NCBI GenBank assembly: GCA_015143295.1
Contig: CM026564.1
Span: 13,690,416 to 13,754,415 of the forward strand
Reading direction: 5' to 3'
Source: Tetracentron sinense
Taxonomy: Eukaryota; Streptophyta; Magnoliopsida; Trochodendrales; Trochodendraceae
DNA length: 64,000 nt
In this document: in pieces, positions 55,150-64,000 of the stretch
Numbering within the stretch: position 1 is the first letter of the stretch
How the letters are laid out: every line of letters starts with the position of its first letter
Notes under the pieces: generated by a model
Told to the model about the DNA's origin: nothing
Database searches by the model: none
The model's input: the letters and a program-made list of their open reading frames with translations, nothing else
Program-made: the position numbers and the translations under genes

Positions 55150-55232
55150 AATCAAACCTTGAGTCCTTAGACTCCGTACAACCTTGAGTCCTTAGACTCT
55201 GTACAACCTTTAGTCCATAGACTCGATACATA
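55150..55232. repeat. ~26-bp tandem repeat in LTR J
   Basis: Three units of CCTTGAGTCCTTAGACTC plus spacer; related GAGTCCGTAGACTC motifs lie at 54965-55055. Confidence 0.75.
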
Positions 55233-55255
55233 ATTTGGGCCTTCACTCGTTAGAA

Positions 55256-57860
55256 CCAACACAATCGTCTGATCTCAGCCACGGTGAGGAACTCTAGCCT
55301 CACAGCATCTCTATCAGACAACACAACCATCTGACACAGCCACGGTGGAGAATTCTATCCTCATGACATATCTATCATATTATAGATAACATAACTGTTA
55401 GCCTCAGGGTTACAACCATACGTACCCCTATTAATTTTGATAATAACATAATAATAAAATGAAATATTTGGTACTAATAAAACCATTTAAGTGCGTGAAC
55501 ATTTCAGATTACATAAGTTGATAGCACTCCAATCATGAAAAAGGATGGAAATTACCCAAGAGGAAGTTCAACTCACTGAATACAAGATAAAGATCCAAGA
55601 TAAGACCTTAGTCCAAGTCAGATCCATTGAAGACAAAAGACAAAATCACAAGATCCAAGTCAAGCCAAGATCACCTCTCATCATTTTTAAATGTATTTAC
55701 TTTTTATTCTGAGAATGTATAGGACTTATGTAAAATGTCCTCAAAAGGATGGTAAGTTGAAAAGCTCAAGAATCATATATTGACCATAGGAGCCTAGGAC
55801 ATTTTTGAAGATCACTCCAAAGCCCTAATTAATCATAAAATTTTGATAAGAGTATAGCTAATTGACCTAGGAAATCAATCACATCCCTTCAGTGTGATCC
55901 AAGATTGAATTCAGAATTTTTACTCTGAATCCGTCGACGAATTCTCCAGGTGGATTGAATTCGGCGACGAAGTCATTACAAAAATTTTCAAATTCAGTTC
56001 TGTTTCTTGATTTCGGTGATGAAATCTTTGGTTGGGTTAACTTCGGCGATGAAGTTATTACAGGATTTTTTAAAATTAAATTCCATCTTTTGAATTCGGC
56101 GACGAACTCAAGTGGGAACTCTACTTCGTCGACGAAATCATGTCTGAAATTAAAAATTTTTTGTAACGGCTAGTTTGCAACGGACCTAAAAGCATTTAAT
56201 GCTACCCCAACGGCACTATTGGATCAAATGATATAAAAGGAGTTCATTTATGAACATATCATAACTCTTGATCACAGCAATAACCCCCATCTATCACCGA
56301 TTCACTGCTATTGATTTTCACTTACTCTCATACTTAGAAAATCCCCAAAAATTCTCTCTTGAGCTTACTTGACTCCTACCTACTTTGAGAGACTTAATTA
56401 GAGTTTGTATTTCACTCTTATTCAGCTCATTTAAGGAGCTTTCTCTTCGGATTTTTAATCCAAAAACTCATTTATTGAAAGTAGTCAAGAATCCAGGATT
56501 CTTGCACTGAAGCTATTGCTTCAGTTATTTCAAGAGAGGGTTGTCTCTTGAGAGGTTTCAGCTCGGCCTAAAGGAGAGCTTGTAAGGTAATATCTCGACC
56601 TGTAAGAGAGATTGTAAAGGCTTGGACTCCACCTGTAAAGGAGCCAATGCGATTAAGGAATCATGGTGAATCCTCTAGCTGGAAGCTATAGCGGGGAGTG
56701 GGTTGGATTGCTGAACCTCGTAAACAAATCTTGAGTTTGCATTCTCCTTATCTCTTATCTCTTTCCTTTAAATATTCTACAGTTCAGCTTGTTGCATATT
56801 TAATTTTATTCCGCACTTCTGAATTTGTAGTTCAATTTTAAAAAAAAGCTGCCATAGACCCTATTCACCCCCCCTTTAAGGTCATTACCTGGCCAACAAC
56901 AACCATCTGACTCAGCCACACTGAGGACCTCTATCCTCATGACATATCTGTCAGATAACACAACCATCTAACTCAGCCACGGTACGAACGACATATCTAT
57001 TAGAGGCATCACAACCTACTGACTCTACCTCGGTACGACATATCTATCAGATAACACAACCATCTGACTTAGCCATGGTACAGACGACGTATTTATCAGA
57101 GGCATCACAACCTACCAACTCAGCCTCGGTACGACATATCTATCAGATAACACAACCATCTGACTTAGCCACGGTATGGATGACATATCTATCAGAGGCA
57201 TCACAACTTACTGACTCAGCGTCAGTACGGCATATCTATCAGCTAACACAACCATCTGACTCAGCCACGGTGGGGACCTCTATCCTCACGACATATCTAT
57301 CAGATAACACAACCATCTGACTTAGTCACGGTATGGACGACATATTTATCAGAGGCATCACAACCTACTGACTAGCCTCGGTACGACATATCTATCAGAT
57401 AACACAACCATCTAGCTCAACCACGGTACGGACGACATATCTATCAGAGGCATCACAACCTACCGACTCAGCCTCAGTACGACATATCTATCAGATAACA
57501 CAACCACCTGACTTAGCCACGGTACAGATGACATATCTATCAGAGGCATCACAACTTATTGACTCAGCTTCGGTACGGCATATCTATCAGCTAACACAAC
57601 CATCTGACTCAGCCATGGTGGGGACCTCTATCCTCACGACATATCTATCAGATAACACAACCATCTGACTTAGTTACGGTACGGATGACATATCTATCAG
57701 AGGCATCACAACTTACTGACTCAGCCTCAGTATGACATATCTATCAGATAACACAACCATTTGGCTTAACCACGGTAGGGACGACATATCTATCAGAAGC
57801 ATCGCAACCTACTGACTCAGCCTCGGTACGGCATATCTATCAGATAACACAACAATCTGT
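55256..57860. repeat. ~96-bp tandem array of LTR J, split by copia solo LTR
   Basis: Units carry ACATATCTATCAGAGGCATC, ACCTACTGACTCAGCC and AGATAACACAACCATCTGAC. About ten units in 56899-57860 and two divergent units in 55256-55395. Confidence 0.9.
55396..56898 (+). mobile_element. Copia solo LTR, TSD ACAAC
   Basis: TGTTAGCC...GGCCAACA, 1,503 bp. TATAAAA at 56232, then leader sequence, CCTGTAAAGGAGCC and GGGGAGTGG motifs, and TTCACCCCCC near the end, all usual in copia LTRs. The flanks ATAAC (55391-55395) and ACAAC (56899-56903) fall on the array consensus AGATAACACAACC, so ACAAC is the TSD with one change. Confidence 0.88.
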
Positions 57861-59513
57861 TCTCGCCTGACCTAGTCAAAGAGGATCTATGGATATCAAA
57901 TCCACCCACTCCCGACTATCAGTCATGGAGGATTATACTTTAACCTTGGCTAGGTTTTTTAACCACAGGTTAACCCTAGTTAACCCAAGTCTCGCTTAGT
58001 TAACTTAAATACTCGGGTCTCGCGCCCGTGAACTAAATCCGGTAACACACCGTCCCGTTAGGGAATGCTTCCAGGCTAATGAATGTGTCCATAACTTTAT
58101 ACGACTTGCAAAATAACTTTTCGCCATCCTAGGGTGACGATACAATTTACCCGGGACCCGATCTAGGCTCCCCAAAGGTCCACAAAAAATCACAACATCA
58201 CATAGGGGTTTCTGACCCTTTTTCCATCCACGCCTTTTACACAGTGAGTCTAAATCCGGGATTTGGAGACCGGAGACCGAGGGCTACGCCCCTCTACTCA
58301 TTTTCCACGCACAACCACCTTCCCATAACACATCCATGGGATCTCTGACCCTTTTCCATCAACGCACATACATTCCATATAAAGAATATAACATATAACA
58401 GGGAAAAGAGAAGAGATGGAAGTGATTTTTACCCCTTTCATGCACTTCGAGGTGTCTAGGGCCGAAACGGACACCACCAACGCGCTCAGGAGGACGATCA
58501 ACCCCAAGGTGAAGCTCCTCGCCTTCAAACCTTCACTTTCTCTCTCTAGATTTATCCCTTTCTCTCTCTACACATTTATTGAGGCACCGGGGAAGAAAAT
58601 AGACGTCGCCAACGCATCGGGGACGTCGAAAAACCCCAAGGTGGACTCCCATTTCTTTCTCTCTCTTCTTTCTCTCCTTTTCTCTCTCTCATCTTTCTCT
58701 CTCCTCACTTTCTCTCTCTAAAACCCACTGACAGCAAAATGGGTTTGCTGTTTTTGCACGAACATAAATGAGGGGCTGCCCCCCCTTCATATAGGCATTA
58801 AAGGGGGTTTAGATCATGTGCAATAGTAGCACATAACCATTGGTGTGGAAAAGTGTGGTTGACCAAGTCAACCACTTTGACTGGTTTGACTAGATTTTCT
58901 CATTTTCAATGCATATATCCTTTAAAACCCTACTTTATGACGTTTGATAGTGATGAAACTTCTAGTGACCGAACTTGGGATAGTCCAACACCTACTGTAA
59001 AAATTTTAGGGAAAAATACTTAGTTTTGACAACTACACTTTAGTCCGGATGAAAACTGCAAAACCCACTAATATTCTGATTTCGGACACAAAACAGGTCG
59101 CCATTTCTTCGTTTGAGATAACTAACTGCCGAGATAACAGACATTAGTCCCACGACCGATCGACACGCATTAGTACCAGTCACACGGATTTCTATTAGGA
59201 TCTCCATGGATTTTGGGTCCCACTTAATTTCTGGAAATCTAGAAATTTCCTGTTTTTCTCAATTTTATCACACATAATGGCCCCGCGGTCCCGCGAAATG
59301 ATACCTGACGGAACTGATACGATAGGGGTGTGTCCCGGCAGTCGACCAACACACTTTGTGTGATTTACGTGAAAGGATACTGAGATTTCCTTGGTGCACT
59401 TCAATCCCGAGTGAAACCCACTTTTTATTAATTTAACTATCACTTAAGTATTTAACCCCAGTTAAGGACCAACAAGCACATAATTTTATTATCTAAAATT
59501 CTGGGGCGTTACA

Positions 59514-59527
59514 ATATCCCCTCCTTA
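59514..59527 (-). other. Polypurine tract of element J
   Basis: Minus strand TAAGGAGGGGATAT, next to the LTR start TGTAACGCCCCAG. Confidence 0.7.
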
Positions 59528-59744
59528 CAAAAATTTTGCCCTCGAAATTTGATCAACTTATATCTGCCAATAGTGGAGGGTACCCATTTTAGTATTCTCA
59601 TGTAAACTATTAATATCTTCGGGTTTTCGACTTTCTCAAGAATTAAAATAGCCAAAATATTTATATTATGAAATCATTCCATACTTATCACAAAATGCAT
59701 ACATTAAGATGTTTTTCTCATGTACAATCCTTCTCCAAAACACA

Positions 59745-60660
59745 CTAAGACAAAAGAGTAAGCACGTTTATTAAGGTAGGACGTAGACGTCTAAAGTTCT
59801 CTTCGACAATGTCATCGTCGAGTTGGCCTTCTGCTTGTGTCATGGCAAAAACATGACCCTTTCCTCCACTGCCCGACTGCTGTCCTAAGGTTGGGCAATA
59901 TTTCTTGATGTGGCCTGGCTTGCCGCACTGGTAGTAAACCCCGACCTTACAGTCTTCTGTCCGATGGAACCGACCACAACGCTCACAATTTCGCTGCTTA
60001 GCCTCTTCTGAAGTAGTATTTTTATCGAAGTCTCCAAATTTCCTCTTGTTGTCCCTATCTCTTACTTCTTTATTTTCCCCTGACTTTTCTATCAGACCCT
60101 TTCCTTTACCAACACTTGTTTTGGCCATTTCTTCGTGTACTCTCTCTACCTGAGTGCTCTATCTAGAAGTTCAGAAAATGATGTAAATCTTTGAGCTGCT
60201 AACTTCCCTTTCATAGTAGGTCCTAATCCTTCTTCAAACTTTTCCACCCTCCATATTTCATCCTCTATGAACTTGGTAGCAAACCTAGAGAGTTGGTTGA
60301 ACCTCTGCTCGTACTTACTGACTGTCATATTCTCCTGGGTCAGCTGTAGAAATTCAATTTCTTTCTTCTTCTTCATGGACGTAGAGAAATATCATTCATA
60401 GAACAACTCTGTGAACTTTACTCAACTCACAGGCTTTTGATCCTCTAGGACTGTTCTCTCAACTGTCATCTACCAATGTTCTGCCTCGCCCTTGCGCATG
60501 AAAATGGCGAACTCTGGCTTAGTGTCCTTTGGACAAGACATAGCTCGAAATATTTTCTCTAAGCCCCTGATCCAGTTCTCAGCTTTTAACGGATCAGTTA
60601 TATCCGTAAAGGCTAATGGTCCCAGTTGTTGGACATGATGCCCAGAAAAGTCATTTAGAA
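59745..60660 (-). pseudogene. Gypsy gag of element J, broken
   Basis: Reads right to left: LGPLAFTDITDPLKAENWI, IFRAMSCPKDTKPEFAIFM, then three in-frame stops around 60480-60390. A gag domain piece follows (LTQENMTVSKYEQRFNQLSR), then the knuckle region CERCGRFHRTEDC with YYQCGKPGHIKKYC, the first Cys being Tyr. The pol region that should follow is absent: only about 200 bp separate gag from the polypurine tract. The 5' part is cut by LTR K2. Confidence 0.82.
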
Positions 60661-62748
60661 TGTTAGAACCTTATTAATTTGATTAATAAACGCTTCTTCT
60701 TAATCTATTGTGTATTCATTATGGGTAATTGACCATGATCAGGAGATGATCTATACGATATGAGATATCGATAAAGGTCCATAGGATATATGTAGGAAAG
60801 TTATGTGATTAGATTATCACAGGTAGATATAACTTTTCAGTTCCTTATACCTTATATAGTCACAGCTGTGGGTGAAGCTGTGCACTTTACTTATATGACT
60901 GCCAGAATGCTAAGATGTTCTCAATAGTTGAGATGTAGTTCTATCTCGAACTATTATAGTGGAGACTACACATTAACATATGGGTCCTTAAATGTACACT
61001 GACTGATTGCATTAAATGAGAGACCTCTTGCATAAACATACTACCAGATAGTTGGTCTCTCATTCACATTGAACGATTTCAATGATCCATAGATCTGATG
61101 AGTTCATCTATGACTGGGCAGTGATCTGATTGTTTTGATTCCACCAACGTATTTTCTAACTTAGGGAATACAATACAGTGACAGTTGGATAGTCAGAAAG
61201 TTGTTCGAGTCATGATGAATTTCAAACAAGAAATCCATGCTCATTAATTTGAGAGATTATCCAAGTTCTGGGTAAGACAGTTGATTAAGTTCAAATCCTG
61301 AGCAGGTAATTTTGAAAACAAAATAAGTTTTGAAATATACTTTATTAAAAGGTATTATACTTTTAAATGGATTTTTTCAAAATGTTTTTCATGAGAAATT
61401 GTTTCTTATGGCTTAATCATAAGTCTTGGAAACCCAGATGATTTGCAATGGGCTATGGGGTAGATAGTATGTCAATCTCGAAGGCCCATTAGGGATAATG
61501 TATTTGGAAGGATAAATCGAATTTAAAAGTTCATGTGCCGGGATCCTTAATGGTTAATGTTAATACACTGGGATTCAATTGCAACATGGATATCTCACGT
61601 CACTTGCAATTCCGATGTAATTCCTATTTAGGGTCAATGGGATAACATTAGATAAGCCAGGGTAAGAATGTTCCAAAGTAATCTGTGGAGGTGCTCACAT
61701 AAGAAATACAAGCTCAATAATTGATTAAAAGTTAATCAATTATTTTAAGTGGTTAAAAATTAATCATTTAATTAAATAGATTAATAGTTAATCTATTGTT
61801 TAAATTAATTGTTAATTTAAACTAAGGGATTATTTTAGTAATTATTTGATTAACATAATTAAAGGGGAAATGAGTTTGACCCATATCCATAAATCCATTA
61901 AAATGGACATTTAATATAGGCCAATGCCCATGGGTTTAAACCCTAGGGTGGGGCGCCCACTTGAGGAATCCTAATTGGATTAGGATTTGTTTTATTGAAT
62001 AATTATTGAAATATAATTCCTTTTATTGTGGAATTAAAATCCAAGTGTTGGATTGCAATTAGGATTAAGATGTTATTGTAATTAGATTACAATAAGGAGT
62101 TTTAACTCCTCAAATCCCACTCCCCATAGAAGCTCATGCCCCCCCTGTGGATTCCTAGTTTGACTAGGTTTCCTACTTTGGTGTAGGATGTTGACTTATC
62201 CCTTTTAATTAAGGAATCCTCTTATAATAGAGACTCTTTAATTAATAAGATTACTATAACTAAAGTAATTATAGATTAAGTAGGAGTTTATTTAATTAAT
62301 AATAAGAGTTATTGTTAATTAATAAATCCTACTAGATAAGATCAAGTTGGAGTAGGATTAGGATAAAATCTTAGTCTATAAATACCCCAACACCCTAGAC
62401 CATTAAGTAGAATTGTCCAGAATTTTTTCTCTCCTCTCCTCTCTCTTTCCAAACCATGAGCCCTAGGGGAGACCCCTAGGGATTTTCGTGAGCTATATTG
62501 GTGGTCCTAGTTGGGTTTTGCAAATCTAGGGTTTTGAACCTTAGTATTATTGGTGATAGAAGGTCTACACCATTGATCAATCTTCTTCCTCTTGCTTCTA
62601 TAATTCCAAAGGAGATTCTAAAGCTTCGTGGGGATAGCAAAGAACAAGGATCGAGCTTCTAGTATTTTTTCGGAGAAATCTCTACAAAGAGTTCTGACGA
62701 TTCGAGTGGATTAAGCTTTACCGGTGAAAAACATTCACCGAGGTGATA
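60661..62748 (+). mobile_element. LTR 'K2' (copia-like), interrupted by LTR G
   Basis: Begins TGTTAGAACC within gag of J. Similar to LTRs K and F: GGTCAATGGGATAACATTAG, TCACGTCACTTGCAATTCC. TATA-like TCTATAAATACCCC at about 62379, and a leader with CTCTCC runs. Homology continues until LTR G at 62749. The far end is outside the window. Confidence 0.65.
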
Positions 62749-63046
62749 TGTCGCGCCCCAAAACCCACCCTAGGAGTTAGAGTGAATCTTGGACGACTCA
62801 ATCATGACTTACATGACTTGCTTGACAAACCAACCTGCAAAAACCCACAGAGCATATACAATAGAGGACATTATAGCGGAAACATAACTATAAAACACAG
62901 CGGAAGTCTAACAAACCTCTAAGTATATACATATGGTCCAAGTTTATACAAAAATAACCAAAAGAAAGTGCGGACAGACCCGCCAAAATACATGAAAGTA
63001 TATCTCTCATCTCACCCACAGCTATTCACTCAGAATCTACAACCAC

Positions 63047-63166
63047 CTAATGGTAACCCTCTACGGGAGGTTCCTCCAAAGGCTCCTCGACGTACTCCTC
63101 CTCCACCCAAGGGCTCGGAGCACAGATATCAAATGGAGCAGCTGCTCCGCCATCACCTGCCGACAT
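63047..63166 (-). CDS. LTR G acidic mini-ORF, 39 aa
   Basis: ATG at 63166, TAG at 63047. Residues include MSAGDGGAAAPFDICAPS, PWVEEEYVEEPLEEP and VEGYH. Intact. Nearly identical to the LTR D protein although the two LTRs differ much elsewhere. Confidence 0.5.
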   Translation of the reverse strand: MSAGDGGAAAPFDICAPSPWVEEEYVEEPLEEPPVEGYH

Positions 63167-63856
63167 AAGAAGTACGGCTGAGCATGGAATACTCAGCGGG
63201 TACTAAGCACTAACCAACAGTCATAGCGTACAGATAGCATACATAAAGCAGGAATAATTCTTATCATGACAATAAAGTAAAGGAGTATATAATCATGCTT
63301 GAATTCATAAAAGCCGATAAAACCCTTGAAAACACCGTGCACTTGACTTGACTGAAAACACCATTTCCTTGCTTGAAAACTTGTCATGTTTGTCTTATCT
63401 TATCGTATCATGCATGTCATGCCATGTCTTGTCATGCTTGCTTGGAAAAGTAAACTACTTGTGAGGGAAGGGAGACCCTTCTTCCTAGAATGAATAAGGA
63501 AATGAGAGGCTATAACTAGGAGGGTAGTAAAAAGTACCGACCTTGAAAAGATGAGGAAGAAACCCCTCTTCCAAACGACCGTGAGTTGCTGCCCTAGCTT
63601 GGAACACGAGCTCCACCCGAGCTTGAGCCGAGATCTTGAAGGAAAACGTGCTTGAGGATGATCTAGGGTCTCAAACCCCTTTGATTCCTCTTCAAAATGG
63701 AAACCCTAGATTTAGGAACCCTTTCTCCTCTCTTCTAATCTCCCAAATCTTCTAAGGGATGAGAATGAGCCCTAAAGGCTCGGGCAATCCTATATAAGAA
63801 AGGGTATAACACCCGAATGCCGAAAATGCCCTTAGTGAAAATTCTGCAAAACGCGA

Positions 63857-64000
63857 GGACCGAGCGATCGGTGTTAATGACCGATCGATCGGTTGCCTAC
63901 CGATCGATCGGTTTCATAACCGAGCGATCGGTTAAAATTTCACTCTCTGGAAAATTTCTCCATACAAAAATCTTGACCAGTCGATAGCCTCCGAGCGATC
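63857..64000. repeat. ACCGATCGATCGGT-type palindromic minisatellite, LTR G
   Basis: Palindromes GACCGATCGATCGGTT and CCGAGCGATCGGT at about 20-bp steps, about 60 bp from the TATA box, continuing past the window end. Confidence 0.82.

Larger units (their letters stand above)
54399..59513 (-). mobile_element. Gypsy element 'J', long 3' LTR (minus), with nested solo LTR
   Basis: TGATGCCCCGAA...TTCTGGGGCGTTACA are imperfect inverted ends. The right end is followed by the polypurine tract (59514-59527) and J internal DNA. Own length is about 3.6 kb after removing the copia solo LTR, which is large. Most of it is a tandem array. It interrupts RT of H. Confidence 0.72.
62749..64000 (-). mobile_element. 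Gypsy-type LTR 'G', minus orientation, runs off the window
   Basis: Starts TGTCGCGCCCCAAAACCC inside K2. It carries the mini-ORF, donor-like site (63540-63544), TATATAAG (63791-63798) and palindromes from 63857. The intron-like region is only about 0.4 kb, against about 1.1 kb in LTR D, so it has an internal deletion. Confidence 0.85.

Noticed and set aside
57075-57320. 81-codon open frame in the 96-bp array
   Set aside because: Repeat-derived translation with no support outside the array.
56899-57860. CRISPR-like repeat pattern
   Set aside because: Units are contiguous and diverged, without unique spacers, and the genome is a plant nucleus.
58416-58721. 101-codon open frame rich in Ser/Leu
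   Set aside because: Comes from CT-rich simple sequence in LTR J.

Overview
This is nuclear DNA of a flowering plant. The evidence is a GT-AG spliced receptor-like cytoplasmic kinase gene of the PTI1-like family, plant LTR retrotransposons with an initiator tRNA-Met type primer site, tRNA-derived SINEs, RTE- and L1-type LINEs, Helitrons and MITEs. Long introns and deep nesting suggest a TE-rich woody dicot or magnoliid, but the sequence alone does not fix the species.

Layout. (1) 1-14332 is nested Gypsy-type LTRs. The 3' end of a + strand pol lies at 2307-2369, followed by a polypurine tract and a 3' LTR (here 'E', 2451-14332). E is split by solo LTR 'B' (3121-7872, TSD TTTAT), which carries solo LTR 'C' (4281-6684, TSD AATAG). 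E is also split by an unrelated LTR 'F' (about 8870-13383), which carries solo LTR 'D' (10870-13326, TSD GTAAA). LTR 'A' (1-2306) sits in the pol. (2) 14333-16760 is flanking DNA with two MITEs just upstream of the kinase promoter. (3) 16760-39035 is the only recognisable host gene, a PTI1-like kinase on the + strand with seven coding exons (1,095 nt, 364 aa). About 95% of its length is intron. Intron 2 (11.2 kb) holds SINEs, a copia-like LTR, a 1.6-kb-arm inverted repeat, LINE remnants and a MULE-like element. Intron 5 (4.9 kb) holds SINEs and an RTE LINE. Intron 7 (3.3 kb) holds an LTR-like insertion. A hairpin MITE lies directly downstream of the stop. (4) 39323-42252 is decayed copia, SINE, CACTA and LTR debris. 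(5) 42253-64000 is a second nested stack. A Gypsy element 'H' (5' LTR, primer site, gag, protease, start of RT) is split by a Helitron composite, by solo LTR 'I' (50259-53145, TSD GGCAG) and by a minus-strand Gypsy element 'J'. J's LTR contains a tandem array split by a copia solo LTR, and J's gag is split by LTR 'K2', which is itself split by LTR 'G'.

The most unusual pattern is shared by eight related Gypsy LTRs (A, B, C, D, E, G, H, I). Each has the same internal plan: a palindromic CG-centred minisatellite about 55-75 bp upstream of the TATA position, with a different repeat in different subfamilies; a conserved AAG|GT donor-like site; a CATATC...GATATG palindrome in most; a second variable tandem repeat; an acceptor-like CAG; and over it a 35-46 codon acidic reading frame. 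That frame is conserved as W-[VI]-E-E-x-Y with many synonymous differences. It looks like an LTR-encoded microprotein under selection. I know of no description of it, but I could not search.

All retrotransposon coding regions seen are broken by stops, frameshifts or nested insertions. Only the kinase and the LTR mini-ORFs look potentially functional.
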